NCBI RefSeq assembly: GCF_014117215.1
Contig: NZ_JACGXS010000001.1
Span: 1,178,001-1,242,000 of the forward strand
Origin: Stenotrophomonas tumulicola
GTDB lineage: Bacteria > Pseudomonadota > Gammaproteobacteria > Xanthomonadales > Xanthomonadaceae
Reading direction: 5' to 3'
DNA: 64,000 nucleotides
Part shown: positions 9,340-18,005 of the stretch, piece after piece
Numbering within the stretch: position 1 is the first letter of the stretch
Layout: each line of letters starts with the position of its first letter
Position numbers and translations under genes: made by a program
Notes under the pieces: model-generated
The model's input: only the letters and a program-made list of their open reading frames with translations
Told to the model about the DNA's origin: nothing
Databases searched by the model: none

Positions 9340-9972
9340 TCAGGGTGCGCGGGACAGGCGCTGTTCGATGCCGTCCAGCATCAGGCCCAGCCCTTGTTCG
9401 AAACGTGTATCGAAATCGACTTCGCCCCAGACCTCGCGCGCTTCCCAGCAATGCGGGAAACGCTGCTCGGCCAGCGCCATGAACGCTTCGCCCAGCGCCT
9501 CCATGCTGCCGTCGCCGGGCCAGGATTGCTCTTCGATGACGAACCCCATCGCGTAGTACACAAGATCCATGGCAGCGGTGGCCGCAAAGCGTGCCGGTGC
9601 ACCTGCACCCACCAGCGCAGCAATGCTGGCCTCGCCCACGCGCAACACGTTCTCGGTAGCCAGGAAGGTGCCGGCATAGACACGTGCACCATCGCGGTGC
9701 ACCTTGAAGGCCACCCGGAATTCGCGCGCGATCTGCAGCAGGGTCTGCCGCCAGGGCTGCCCCCCCGGGATGACACGGGCCACGTCGGCGATCATCGCGT
9801 CGGCCATTGCGTCGATCAGCGCCTGCTTGCTCTTGAAATGCCAGTAGAGCGACGGAGCGCGGATGCCCAGCGAACAGGCCACCTTGCGCAGCGTGACCCC
9901 TTCCAGGCCTGCCTCGTCCAGGATCCGGAATGCCGCCTCGACGATGTGCTCGCGGATGATGGGTTGGCGCAC
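9340..9972 (-). CDS. TetR-family transcriptional regulator of the efflux operon
   Basis: 210 residues with GTG start. An N-terminal helix-turn-helix (about residues 25-46: TLRKVACSLGIRAPSLYWHF) is of the TetR class, and the longer C-terminal part resembles the TetR_C ligand-binding type (WRQTLLQIAREFR, aromatic residues around a pocket). It is the first gene of the minus-strand operon tetR-adaptor-RND, with 48 bases to the adaptor gene. Two CTAAC-N3-GTTAG palindromes lie just upstream of its start, so it very likely represses itself and the pump until an inducer binds. The ligand cannot be deduced. No clear ribosome site is seen before the GTG. Confidence 0.93.
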   Translation of the reverse strand: MRQPIIREHIVEAAFRILDEAGLEGVTLRKVACSLGIRAPSLYWHFKSKQALIDAMADAMIADVARVIPGGQPWRQTLLQIAREFRVAFKVHRDGARVYAGTFLATENVLRVGEASIAALVGAGAPARFAATAAMDLVYYAMGFVIEEQSWPGDGSMEALGEAFMALAEQRFPHCWEAREVWGEVDFDTRFEQGLGLMLDGIEQRLSRAP

Positions 9973-9985
9973 GTGCTGGGCTTGG

Positions 9986-10021
9986 CCTAACGTTGTTAGG
10001 GGGCAAATCTAACAGCGTTAG
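9986..10021. promoter_or_regulatory. Tandem palindromic TetR operator
   Basis: Two palindromes, CCTAACGTTGTTAGG (9986-10000) and CTAACAGCGTTAG (10009-10021), share CTAAC-N3-GTTAG and have centres 22 bp apart, two helical turns. They lie 14-49 bases upstream of the tetR start and so would cover its promoter. Confidence 0.85.
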
Positions 10022-10050
10022 GTTGGGCAGTACAAGCTTCTCTGTACCGA

Positions 10051-10152
10051 CACGTCCGCCGGGCATGGCCCGGCGCTACATCGGCACGTCCGCCGGGCAT
10101 GGCCCGGCGCTACATCGGCACGCCCACCGGGCATGGCCCGGCGCCACAACGG
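10051..10152 (-). repeat. Three tandem 34-bp units with SMAG palindromes
   Basis: The units start at 10051, 10085 and 10119. Each holds a CCGGGCATGGCCCGG core followed by CGCTAC (CGCCAC in the third). The array ends two bases before the sigma-54 promoter of fliD. Confidence 0.85.
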
Positions 10153-10153
10153 C

Positions 10154-10169
10154 TGGCACGGGGCTTGCA
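10154..10169 (+). promoter_or_regulatory. Sigma-54 promoter of fliD operon
   Basis: TGGCACG-GGGC-TTGCA, an exact match to the -24/-12 consensus. It lies about 100 bases upstream of the fliD ATG at 10268. Activation by FleQ (encoded at 15850) is expected. Confidence 0.93.
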
Positions 10170-10267
10170 GGACAAGGGGCAGCGTACAGACGCTCAAGCT
10201 CGCCCCACGATGGCCGATAGCAGGTGTATGCCACCGGCGCGCGCCGTCACTGCACAAGGATCTTTCC

Positions 10268-11623
10268 ATGTCCCTCGGCACCATCGGTTCCGGCCTCGAC
10301 ATCCCCAACCTGGTCTCCCAGCTGGTCGCCAATGAGCGCGCGCCCAAGGAAAACCAGATCAACACGGCCGGCGTCGCCGCCACCGCCAAACTTTCGGCGC
10401 TGGGCACGATCAAGAGCGGCATGACCAGCCTGCAGACCGCCTTGAACACGCTGGTCAAGGGCGTGGCCAATCCAGGCATCAAGCCCAGCACGCCCACCGA
10501 ATCCAACTTCACCGCTGTCATCGATACCAGCAGCACCGCCGGCAAACCGGCAGTGGGCACCCATGAAGTGGAGGTGCAATCGCTGGCGCAGAACCAGAAG
10601 CTCAGCTCCAGGGCCTACGAGAAGGACGCGACGATCGGCGATGGCACGTTGACGATCGGTTATGGCGACAAGACCATCGATGTCACCATCCCGCCCGGCG
10701 CCAAGCTGGCCGAGGTCGCCGCGGCCATCAACTCGGCCGCCGGTGGCAAGGGCGTGACCGCCGCCGTCGTCACTGCCGATGATGGCCAGCACCTGGTGCT
10801 CAGCGCGGTGGATTCCGGCACCGAAGGTGCGCTGACGGTGAACGCCAGCGGCGGCAATGGCGGCCTGGCGGAGCTGGTCTACGACGGCAGCGATGCCTCG
10901 AAGATGACCCAGATGGTCGAAGCCAAGGATGCGGTGGTGGTGGTGGACGGCTTCACCCGTACCTCCAGTTCCAACACCATCACCGATCTGGTGCCGGGCA
11001 TCACCCTGACCCTGACCAAGGCCGAGGAAGGCAAGAAACAGACGCTGACGCTGAGCCCGGACAACAGCACGCTGAAGACCAACCTCAATGCCTTCATCAC
11101 TGCCTACAACTCGATCCAGTCCACGCTGAAGAGCTCCAGCACCTACAACGCCGAAACCGGTACCGCGGCCACCTTCACCGGCGATGCGATGGTGCGCGGG
11201 CTGCAGCAGCAGCTGCGCAGCTCGTTGAGCGCGAACGTCAACGACCTGAAGGACCTGGGCGTGACCATCGGCGCCGACGGTACGCTCAGCCTGGACGCCG
11301 CCAAGCTGGACACCGCCATGGCCAAGGACCCGGAAGCGGCCAAGTCGCTGTTCGGTGCCGAGGGCAGCATCGGCAAATCCATGACGGCGCTGCTGAAGAG
11401 CAACCTGGACAGCACCACCGGCACCATCAGCCAGCGCACCGATTCGTTGAACAAGCAGATCAAGGCGCTGGAAAAGCAGCTGGATGACCTGGATGCACGG
11501 ATGGAAAAAGTGTCCGATCGCTATACCAAGCAGTTCACCGCGATGGAAGGCCTGGTCACGCAGATGCAGACCGCCAGCAATACGCTGTCGCAGCAGCTGG
11601 CCAACAACAATTCCAACAAGTAA
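10268..11623 (+). CDS. fliD: Flagellar filament cap protein FliD (HAP2)
   Basis: 451 residues. The start MSLGTIGSGLDIPNLVSQLV is the canonical FliD N-terminus and has an AAGGA site 8 bases upstream; an in-frame ATG at 10133 lies inside the repeat array and upstream of the promoter and is rejected. FliD is exported and forms the filament-tip cap under which flagellin folds. N- and C-terminal coiled regions are conserved (C-terminal DSLNKQIKALEKQLDDLDARMEK region, then QFTAMEGLVTQM). The centre is the variable cap-leg domain. It heads the group fliD-fliS-fliT-pilZ. Confidence 0.96.
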   Translation: MSLGTIGSGLDIPNLVSQLVANERAPKENQINTAGVAATAKLSALGTIKSGMTSLQTALNTLVKGVANPGIKPSTPTESNFTAVIDTSSTAGKPAVGTHEVEVQSLAQNQKLSSRAYEKDATIGDGTLTIGYGDKTIDVTIPPGAKLAEVAAAINSAAGGKGVTAAVVTADDGQHLVLSAVDSGTEGALTVNASGGNGGLAELVYDGSDASKMTQMVEAKDAVVVVDGFTRTSSSNTITDLVPGITLTLTKAEEGKKQTLTLSPDNSTLKTNLNAFITAYNSIQSTLKSSSTYNAETGTAATFTGDAMVRGLQQQLRSSLSANVNDLKDLGVTIGADGTLSLDAAKLDTAMAKDPEAAKSLFGAEGSIGKSMTALLKSNLDSTTGTISQRTDSLNKQIKALEKQLDDLDARMEKVSDRYTKQFTAMEGLVTQMQTASNTLSQQLANNNSNK

Positions 11624-11775
11624 CCGACCGACGCCATCGACCTGGCGTCACCCGGCCTCCACGCCGGCCCCTCAAGTTCTTCGGCGCCCGCGCCGATAGC
11701 AAGGTAGTACCGGTGCCACGGCCCGCTCGCCATCCAGGGCATGCGGGCACCTCCGCACCCCAGGAGAGTCCATAC

Positions 11776-12195
11776 ATGTACGGCACAAACCGGCAGTTCG
11801 CCGAGCAGTACCGCAAAGTCGGCGTCAGCACTTCGGTCGTCGACGCCGATCCCCACAAGCTGGTGGCGCTGCTGCTGGCCGGCGCCTGCGAACGCATCCG
11901 CATCGCCGAGGCATCGCTGCAGCGCAACGACCAGGCCCGCAAGGGCAAGGCCATCGGCGAAGCCTGCGCCATCGTCGGCCACCTGGACGGTTCGCTGGAC
12001 CATGAGGCCGGTGGCGAGATCGCCGGCAACCTGTCGGCGCTGTACGAGTTCGTCATCGTGCGCCTGACCGAGGCCAACCTGCACAACGATGCCAACGCAC
12101 TGCAGGAAGCACTCGGGCTGATGGTGGAGATCGATTCGGCCTGGAACGCCATCCCCGTCGAACAGCGCAGCGTGCGCGGCGCAGGCTCGCCATGA
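11776..12195 (+). CDS. fliS: Flagellin export chaperone FliS
   Basis: 139 residues, all-helical. FliS binds the C-terminal D0 region of flagellin in the cytoplasm and prevents early polymerisation. Family signature features are visible: MYGTNRQFAEQYRKVGV at the start, DADPHKLVALLLAGACERI and the LYEFVIVRLTEANLHND stretch. The start at 11776 is preceded by AGGAGAG; an in-frame ATG-less extension upstream is rejected. The stop overlaps the fliT start (ATGA). Confidence 0.96.
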   Translation: MYGTNRQFAEQYRKVGVSTSVVDADPHKLVALLLAGACERIRIAEASLQRNDQARKGKAIGEACAIVGHLDGSLDHEAGGEIAGNLSALYEFVIVRLTEANLHNDANALQEALGLMVEIDSAWNAIPVEQRSVRGAGSP

Positions 12196-12491
12196 CCGCC
12201 CAGGTGCTGCAGCCGCTGCATTCCTCGCTGGATACGCTGGAAGCCTCGCTGCCGACCGGTGACCACGCGCAGAGCGAGCGCCTGATGGGCGAACACCTGC
12301 AGGCGGTGGCGGCGTTGTCGCTGGTCGTGGAACGGCCGACCGACGATGCCATCCGCGCCCTGATCGCGCGCCAGCAGCAGGTAATGGGGCGCATGCTCCA
12401 GCTGCGCGACGAAGCTGCCGCCCGCTTGAACCAGGGCAAGCGTTCCCTTCGCGCCGCACATGCCTATCTCAAGGCAGAATCCCTGGCATGA
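12192..12491 (+). CDS. fliT: FliT-like flagellar export chaperone
   Basis: 99 residues, predicted helical, in the fliD-fliS-fliT position. FliT-type proteins bind the cap protein FliD and in enterics also regulate FlhDC, which is absent in this lineage. The sequence itself is weakly conserved; the position, the size and the C-terminal helix (QQQVMGRMLQLRDEAAARL) support the call. It overlaps fliS by 4 bases upstream and the PilZ gene by 4 bases downstream. Confidence 0.75.
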   Translation: MTAQVLQPLHSSLDTLEASLPTGDHAQSERLMGEHLQAVAALSLVVERPTDDAIRALIARQQQVMGRMLQLRDEAAARLNQGKRSLRAAHAYLKAESLA

Positions 12492-13066
12492 ACGATCCCG
12501 CCGCCCCGCTGATCCACCACCCGGCCGAAAGCGAGCTGTTCGACGAGACGCTCAGCTGCGATCTCGACCTGCCAGCCGATTTCGTCCGTGGCAACGGCGG
12601 CGTACGTTCAAGCGTCACCGAACACCTGCTGCGCAGCATCGCGCTGGTGGAGGACAGCCGCGGCGAGGACAAGGACGACCGGGGCGAAACCAGCGTGTCG
12701 CAGCAGCGTATCGAAGCCAAGCTGGACCTGGTGCTGGTGCTGATGGGGCGGCTGGTCCGCCAGCAGGGCGATGCCCTGCCCCTGCGCCCCCTGCGCTGGT
12801 CGCGGCGCGGCATCCGCCTGCAGCTGGGTCCACGCAGCGGCGCTGCCCCCGGCAGCCAGGGACTGGTAAGCCTGCAGCCCAGCGATTGGCTGCCCGATCA
12901 TGTCGACCTGCCCGTCCAGGTGCTGGCCGAAGCGGCCGATGGAGCCGGCGGACATTACCTGTGGCTGCGTTTCGCCGACCTCGGCGATGGCCTTGAGATG
13001 GCGCTGGAGCGGCATCTTTTCCGCGTCCACCGGCGCCAGATCGCCGATGCACGCAGGCTGCGCTGA
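12488..13066 (+). CDS. PilZ-domain protein with degenerate c-di-GMP motif (XC6012-like)
   Basis: 192 residues. The first about 80 contain an acidic segment and a long helix (SQQRIEAKLDLVLVLMGRLV). The C-terminal about 110 form a PilZ-like beta-barrel (WSRRGIRLQLG ... YLWLRF ... HLFRVHRRQIADARR). The usual RxxxR and (D/N)xSxxG c-di-GMP motifs are not intact: an S-x-x-G remains in RWSRRG but the preceding Asp/Asn is replaced. In Xanthomonas campestris the tetrameric PilZ protein XC6012 has a similar plan with a long heptad helix and no nucleotide binding; homology to it is my inference. It is translationally coupled to fliT, so a role in flagellar assembly or filament-chaperone control is likely. 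Confidence 0.75.
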   Translation: MNDPAAPLIHHPAESELFDETLSCDLDLPADFVRGNGGVRSSVTEHLLRSIALVEDSRGEDKDDRGETSVSQQRIEAKLDLVLVLMGRLVRQQGDALPLRPLRWSRRGIRLQLGPRSGAAPGSQGLVSLQPSDWLPDHVDLPVQVLAEAADGAGGHYLWLRFADLGDGLEMALERHLFRVHRRQIADARRLR

Positions 13067-13168
13067 GGCCCGGGTTACGCGACGCGCGTCGCTATCCCGG
13101 CCTGTTGCTATTGGCGACCCGTCCCACCTCGGCTAAGGTGGACCTCTCCCTGCTTGTAGCTCCTGCCT

Positions 13169-13801
13169 GTGCGCGTTCTCATCGTCGACGATCACACCCT
13201 GGTCCGTGCCGGTCTCGGCCGACTGCTGCAGGGGTTTGCCGACGTCCAGTTGGTGGCCGAAGCCGGCAATGCCGAACAGGCGCTGCAGCAGACGCTGCAG
13301 CATGCGCCGGACGTGGTCCTGATGGACCTGTCGCTGCCCGGCCGCACCGGCCTTGAAGCACTCAGCGACATCCGCCTGCACGCCCCCGGCTCACGCGTCG
13401 TGATGATGACCATGCACGATGACGCCGCGCATGTACGCGATGCGCTGGATCGTGGCGCGGTCGGTTTCGTGGTCAAGGATGCCGCCCCGGCCGAGCTGGA
13501 GCTGGCCCTGCGTGCGGCCCATGCCGGCCAGGTGTTCCTCAGCCCGCAGATCTCGGCCAAGATGCTGGCGCCCATGCTGGGACGCGAGAAACTGGTGGGC
13601 GTGGCCGCCCTTTCCCCGCGCCAGCGCGAAATCCTGCGCCGCATCGGCACTGGCCAAAGCAACAAGGAAATGGCCGCGGAGCTGGGAATCAGCGTCAAGA
13701 CGGTGGAAACGCACCGCGCCCGGATGATGGAGTCGCTGGGCTGCCGGCGCGCCAACGACCTGGTGCTGATTGCCGCGCGCCACCAGAACGAGCTGCAGTA
13801 G
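13169..13801 (+). CDS. NarL/FixJ-type response regulator, orphan
   Basis: 210 residues with GTG start. The receiver domain (about 1-120) has the acidic pair DD at 7-8, phospho-acceptor Asp in VLMDLSLPG (about 53) and Lys in VVKDAAP. A LuxR-type helix-turn-helix lies at about 148-200 (LSPRQREILRRIGTGQSNKEMAAELGIS, VKTVETHRARMMESLG). It should bind DNA as a phosphorylated dimer. No sensor kinase is adjacent, so the phosphodonor is unknown. It sits about 100 bases after the PilZ gene and before rpoN2, which suggests that it feeds into flagellar control. Confidence 0.92.
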   Translation: MRVLIVDDHTLVRAGLGRLLQGFADVQLVAEAGNAEQALQQTLQHAPDVVLMDLSLPGRTGLEALSDIRLHAPGSRVVMMTMHDDAAHVRDALDRGAVGFVVKDAAPAELELALRAAHAGQVFLSPQISAKMLAPMLGREKLVGVAALSPRQREILRRIGTGQSNKEMAAELGISVKTVETHRARMMESLGCRRANDLVLIAARHQNELQ

Positions 13802-14055
13802 CAGCCAGGTGACAGTTTCCCGACATGCCGCAAGGGCGGCGTCGGATTCCAACCCGATGCGGCCTGCAGGCAGCACCAGAAATCAGCGGCTTGGGAAGCC
13901 CCGTCGACGGAAATTCGTTGTGATGTAGGGATATTCCTTACACGCTGTCGGTAATAACACCATGGCACTCAGGAACCCCCCGATTCCCCCTGCCCCGACG
14001 GCAAAGCAAGATGTGTTCCACAACGCGCTGGGGACTCGGCGCGAGGGGGACACCG
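13802..14055. other. Intergenic region upstream of rpoN2
   Basis: 254 bp without a credible gene. The part near 13915-13965 is noticeably AT-richer than the surroundings and is the most likely place for the rpoN2-vemR-fleQ promoter, but I could not assign -35/-10 boxes with confidence. Confidence 0.35.
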
Positions 14056-15465
14056 ATGAAAGCCACACTCAGCGCCCAGTTGGGCCAGAACCTTCACCTG
14101 ACACCGCAGTTGCTGCAGTCGATCCGCCTGCTGCAGTTGAACGGCCTGCAGTTGGAGCAGGAAATCCAACAGGCACTGGACAACAATCCGTTGCTGGAAA
14201 TCGAGGACGCCCACGACGGCGACCAGGACAGCCCGACGGCGCAGGACCCGGCGCTTGATTCGGCTGCCTTCGATGAACTGCCCGACAGCGGCATGTGGGA
14301 TGTTCCCGGTGCCAGTTGGCAGGATGGCGATGACGATCGCATGGCGCGCATCGCCGCCGGCCACTCCAGCGATCCGCAGTTGCGCGTGCTGCAGGCACTG
14401 GCACTGGAGTTGCCGGAGCGCGGGCTGGCAGTAGCCGCGTTCTGGCTGGAGCACTGCGATGATGCCGGCTACCTGGACGCGCCGGTGGCGCAGTTGTCGA
14501 TGCTGGCCAGTGCCCGCCTGGACGTGCCGACCGCGGAGGTGGAAGCCATCCGCCAGCGCCTGCTGCACGGCGATCCGGCCGGAATGGCGGCACAGGACCT
14601 GGGCGAGTGCCTGCGCGCACAGTTGGTGGCGCTGCCCGGCGTGGTCGCCGCGCGCCACCTGGCCCTGCGCATCCTTGGTGGTCCGATGGAACTGCTGGCC
14701 AGCCATGATTACCCTGCGCTGACCCGCGCCCATGACGCCGAAGAGACCGACGTGCACGAGGCCGTCCGCCTGATCCTGTCGCTGCAGCCGCGCCCCGGCG
14801 ATACGCTGCTGCCCGAACGCAATACCGTGGTGGTGCCCGATGTCACCGCCTGGCACGCCGATGGCCAATGGCGCGTCGCACTGAACGCACGCACCAGCCG
14901 CCGCGTCAGCATCAACCGTGATTACGAACAGGCCCTGGCCGCCACGGCCGATGCCAGCCCGGCCATGCGCGAGATGCTGGCCGAAGCCCGCTGGCTGACC
15001 CGTGGCCTGTCGATGCGCCATGACACCCTGCTGCGCACCGCGCGGGTGATCGTCGAACGCCAGGCCGCCTTCCTCACCCGCGGCGACGAGGCCATGGCGC
15101 CGCTGACGCTGAAGGAAGTGGCCGATACCATCGGCATGCACGAGTCCACCATTTCGCGCATCACCACCGGCAAGTACCTGCAGACACCGCGTGGCACCTT
15201 CGAACTGAAGCATTTCTTCGCCGTGCGGCTGGAAGGCGCCAGTGTCTCCGGCGCGGCAGTGAAAGCCATGGTGCGTCGCCTGATCGAATCCGAACCGAGC
15301 GGACGGCCGCTGGCCGACGAGGCCATCGCCGGCCTGCTGTCGCGCCAGGGCGTCAACATCGCCCGCCGTACCGTTGCAAAATACCGGGAACAGCTGGACA
15401 TCGCCCCGGCCCGTGAACGCCGCCGGCAGACCGTCCGGCAACCGCATATGGCCCGGGTGGGCTGA
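14056..15465 (+). CDS. rpoN2: RNA polymerase sigma-54 factor (RpoN2)
   Basis: 469 residues. The start MKATLSAQLGQNLHLTPQLL is the conserved region I of sigma-54 and has a strong GAGGGGGA ribosome site; an in-frame upstream ATG at 14011 is rejected. Region I is Gln/Leu rich, followed by an acidic region II (about 50-90) and region III with core-binding and DNA-binding parts. The RpoN box is seen near the C-terminus as ARRTVAKYREQL. In Xanthomonas two rpoN genes occur and the one beside vemR-fleQ serves the flagellum; a second copy here would lie outside the window. It directs the -24/-12 promoters found upstream of fliD, fliE, fliL and flhB. Confidence 0.95.
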   Translation: MKATLSAQLGQNLHLTPQLLQSIRLLQLNGLQLEQEIQQALDNNPLLEIEDAHDGDQDSPTAQDPALDSAAFDELPDSGMWDVPGASWQDGDDDRMARIAAGHSSDPQLRVLQALALELPERGLAVAAFWLEHCDDAGYLDAPVAQLSMLASARLDVPTAEVEAIRQRLLHGDPAGMAAQDLGECLRAQLVALPGVVAARHLALRILGGPMELLASHDYPALTRAHDAEETDVHEAVRLILSLQPRPGDTLLPERNTVVVPDVTAWHADGQWRVALNARTSRRVSINRDYEQALAATADASPAMREMLAEARWLTRGLSMRHDTLLRTARVIVERQAAFLTRGDEAMAPLTLKEVADTIGMHESTISRITTGKYLQTPRGTFELKHFFAVRLEGASVSGAAVKAMVRRLIESEPSGRPLADEAIAGLLSRQGVNIARRTVAKYREQLDIAPARERRRQTVRQPHMARVG

Positions 15466-15467
15466 GG

Positions 15468-15848
15468 ATGAACGCAGTGGACAAGCTCACCGTATTGCTG
15501 GTCGACGACCATGAGGGATTCATCAACGCCGCCATGCGCCACTTCCGCAAGGTCGACTGGCTGACCGTGGTCGGCAGCGCCGGCAACGGGCTGGAAGCCA
15601 TCGAACGCTCCGAAGCATTGCGCCCGCAGGTGGTGTTGATGGACCTGGCGATGCCGGAGATGGGTGGGCTGCAGGCAACCCGGCTGATCAAGTCGCAGGA
15701 CAACGCCCCGTACATCGTCATCGCCAGCCATTTCGATGATGCCGAGCACCGCGAGCATGCGCTGCGCGCCGGCGCCGACAGTTTCGTCAGCAAGTTGTCC
15801 TACATCCAGGAGGTCATGCCGATCCTGGAAGGCCTGAAGGGGAACTGA
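15468..15848 (+). CDS. vemR: Atypical single-domain response regulator VemR
   Basis: 126 residues, receiver domain only, without output domain. The acidic pair (LLVDDHEG), the phospho-acceptor Asp in [13 protein letters not shown] (about 61) and the conserved Lys in SFVSKLS are present, so phosphorylation is plausible. It lies between rpoN2 and fleQ, the position of vemR in Xanthomonas campestris, where it controls virulence, exopolysaccharide and motility and acts with FleQ and RpoN2. The spacers are 2 bases to rpoN2 and 1 base to fleQ, so the three regulators form one operon. Confidence 0.9.
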   Translation: MNAVDKLTVLLVDDHEGFINAAMRHFRKVDWLTVVGSAGNGLEAIERSEALRPQVVLMDLAMPEMGGLQATRLIKSQDNAPYIVIASHFDDAEHREHALRAGADSFVSKLSYIQEVMPILEGLKGN

Positions 15849-15849
15849 G

Positions 15850-17334
15850 ATGAGCGAGTCCCGGATCCTGCTGCTGGACAACGATGCCATCCGTGCCGAA
15901 CACACCGTCGCCCTGCTGGAATTCATGGATTTCAATCCACGCTGGGTGGCTGACGCGGCGGATTTTTCCCTCAACCGCCATCGCCAGAACGACTGGATGG
16001 CGGTCATCATCGGGGCGCTGGACGAAGGCACCGACAGCGAGGCGTTGTACCAGTGGCTGGGCAAGAGCAGCCTGCCGCCGCCGGTCATGCTGATCGACGG
16101 CGATGCAGCGGCCTTCGCGCGACGCCATGGCCTGCATGAAGCGAATGTCTGGCCGCTGGAAGCCCCATTGCGCCACGCCCAGATGGAAGCGCTGTTGCGC
16201 CGGGCCAGCCTGAAGCGGCTGGATGCGGAACACCAGGCCGGTGCCGTGCAGGAACAGGGGCCCACCGGAACCGGTCCGGCAGTGACCGCGCTGCGGCAGA
16301 TGATCGAACAGGTAGCAGCGTTCGACACCACCGTACTGGTACTGGGCGAGTCGGGCACCGGCAAGGAAGTGGTATCGCGTGCCATCCACCAGCGCTCGCC
16401 GCGTCGTGACGGGCCGTTCGTGGCCATCAACTGCGGTGCCATCCCGGCAGACCTGCTGGAAAGCGAACTGTTCGGCCACGAGAAAGGCGCCTTCACCGGT
16501 GCCCTCAGCGCCCGCAAGGGCCGCTTTGAAATGGCTGAAGGCGGCACGCTGCTGCTGGACGAGATCGGTGACATGAGCCTGCCGATGCAGGTGAAGCTGC
16601 TGCGCGTGCTGCAGGAGCGCAGTTTTGAACGCGTGGGTGGCAACGAAACCATCCGCTGCAATGTGCGGGTGGTTGCCGCAACCCACCGTAACCTGGAAAG
16701 CCGTATCGCCGAAGGCAGGTTCCGCGAGGATCTGTTCTATCGGCTCAACGTGTTCCCGATCGAGGTGCCTGCGCTGCGCGAACGCCTCGAAGACCTGCCA
16801 ACCCTGGCCGAGAACATCGCCGCGCAGCTGGCCCGTACCGGCCGCGGCGAAGTGCGCTTTGCCGCCGAGGCGCTGCAGGCACTGGAATCCTATGCGTGGC
16901 CGGGCAACGTGCGTGAGCTGACCAACCTCGTCGAACGGCTGGCGGTGCTGCATCCCGGTGGCGTCGTCCGTGTGCAGGACCTGCCCGCGCGCTACCGGGC
17001 AGACATGCCGGCCGCGGCCGTGGTCGCGGTGGCCGCGCCTGCCGCGGCGCCGGTGGCCGAGGAACGCCTGGACCTGCGCAGTTTCTCATTCCATTCCCCC
17101 GGCGCACCGGCGGCAGCGGCGGCGCCTGCGGCGCAGCCGTCACTGCCCGATGACGGGCTGGACCTGCGCAACCACATGGCAACGATCGAGCTGGCACTTA
17201 TCCAGGAAGCATTGGAGCGCACCCAGGGCGTGGTCGCGCATGCTGCGCAGCTGCTCGGACTGCGGCGTACCACCTTGGTGGAGAAGCTGCGCAAGTACGG
17301 CATCGAGCGCGAGCAGACCGAACTGGTCAACTGA
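15850..17334 (+). CDS. fleQ: Sigma-54-dependent flagellar master activator FleQ
   Basis: 494 residues. An N-terminal FleQ/receiver-like domain (about 1-125) lacks a clear receiver phosphorylation site. The AAA+ domain has Walker A GESGTGKE (about 165), the sigma-54 contact loop GAFTGA (about 213) and Walker B LLLDEIGD (about 234). A Pro/Ala-rich linker (about 375-430) leads to a Fis-type helix-turn-helix at the C-terminus ([25 protein letters not shown]). FleQ of Pseudomonas binds c-di-GMP and activates flagellar genes with RpoN, opposed by FleN; the FleN/FlhG partner is encoded at 35810. It is followed by a SMAG array. Confidence 0.96.
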   Translation: MSESRILLLDNDAIRAEHTVALLEFMDFNPRWVADAADFSLNRHRQNDWMAVIIGALDEGTDSEALYQWLGKSSLPPPVMLIDGDAAAFARRHGLHEANVWPLEAPLRHAQMEALLRRASLKRLDAEHQAGAVQEQGPTGTGPAVTALRQMIEQVAAFDTTVLVLGESGTGKEVVSRAIHQRSPRRDGPFVAINCGAIPADLLESELFGHEKGAFTGALSARKGRFEMAEGGTLLLDEIGDMSLPMQVKLLRVLQERSFERVGGNETIRCNVRVVAATHRNLESRIAEGRFREDLFYRLNVFPIEVPALRERLEDLPTLAENIAAQLARTGRGEVRFAAEALQALESYAWPGNVRELTNLVERLAVLHPGGVVRVQDLPARYRADMPAAAVVAVAAPAAAPVAEERLDLRSFSFHSPGAPAAAAAPAAQPSLPDDGLDLRNHMATIELALIQEALERTQGVVAHAAQLLGLRRTTLVEKLRKYGIEREQTELVN

Positions 17335-17340
17335 CGGAAT

Positions 17341-17479
17341 GCGCGGTGACGGGCATGGCCCGTCACTACCAGGGGCGGGTCCATGACGTGCGTCGCGCGG
17401 TGACGGGCGTGGCCCGTCATTACCAGGGGCGGGTCCATGATGTGCGTCGCGTGGTGACGGGCATGGCCCGTCATTATCC
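17341..17479 (+). repeat. Three tandem 54-bp units with SMAG-like palindromes
   Basis: The units start at 17341, 17395 and 17449. Each contains GACGGGCATGGCCCGTC or a one-base variant; the first two also hold GCGGGTCCATGA, half of a second palindrome type. The array lies directly after fleQ and abuts the sigma-54-like site at 17479. Confidence 0.85.
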
Positions 17480-17494
17480 GGCCCGCACTTTGCA
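17479..17494 (+). promoter_or_regulatory. Putative sigma-54 promoter of the secreted protein gene
   Basis: CGGCCCG-CACT-TTGCA keeps GG-N10-GC and the full -12 element, with two mismatches in the -24 element. A TTTT stretch follows. It lies 66 bases upstream of the ATG at 17561. Confidence 0.65.
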
Positions 17495-17560
17495 GTTTTC
17501 CTCAATGCCAGCGGGCCGCTGACGTTCGAGGCTGGGACTCCTTCCTGCAGGAGCCCTGCC

Positions 17561-17995
17561 ATGCATCGTGCAACCCTCGTCATCGGCCTCATGGCCATGA
17601 CCGCCGCCTTCGCCAGCCATGCCGTCGAACCCGGCTGCGTCATGCCGAAGGAAATCGAAGGCCGTCGCTTCACCAATCTCAGCGACGCTGCCTGGCGTCC
17701 TGACAATCCCCACGCCGGGCGCATGGTGCGCGTGGACTTCAGCGGCGGGCGTTACCTGCTCAGCGTGCTGGGCAGCCGCCAGCGGCATCATGGCAGCTAT
17801 ACCTATACGCGCCTGGCGCCGACCATCGGCGTGATCGACATGCACGAGGCATTCGAAGCCGGCGACAGCCGATACCAGTTGGTGCTCATCTGCCTGACCC
17901 CGCTGAAAGGCCGGTTCGTCTTCACCCAGTCCAGCGGGCCGGTGGTGCCGGAGCACCGCCAGAATGGCGGCATCTGGACGTTGCAGCCGCGTTGA
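17561..17995 (+). CDS. Secreted protein of unknown function in flagellar cluster
   Basis: 144 residues. The N-terminus is a typical Sec signal (MHRATLVIGLMAMTAAFASHA, cleavage probably after SHA). The mature part of about 122 residues contains two cysteines (Cys in EPGCVMPKEI and in LVLICLTP) that could form a disulfide, and several beta-strand-like stretches (MVRVDFSGGRYLLSVLG, YQLVLICL, RFVFTQ). I do not recognise the family. It stands alone between fleQ and fliE, with a putative sigma-54 promoter and a GCAGGAG ribosome site, and is followed by a stem-loop. The promoter and place suggest FleQ/RpoN control and a periplasmic or surface role linked to motility; this is inference. Confidence 0.8.
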   Translation: MHRATLVIGLMAMTAAFASHAVEPGCVMPKEIEGRRFTNLSDAAWRPDNPHAGRMVRVDFSGGRYLLSVLGSRQRHHGSYTYTRLAPTIGVIDMHEAFEAGDSRYQLVLICLTPLKGRFVFTQSSGPVVPEHRQNGGIWTLQPR

Positions 17996-18005
17996 GTCCG
18001 CATGG

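Noticed and set aside
5114..9972. Assignment to a named S. maltophilia pump (Sme series)
   Set aside because: The sequence features shown allow only family-level calls; naming needs alignment with each Sme pump.
10133..10267. Longer N-terminus for FliD
   Set aside because: The start lies in a repeat unit upstream of the sigma-54 promoter; MSLGTIGSGLD is the conserved start.
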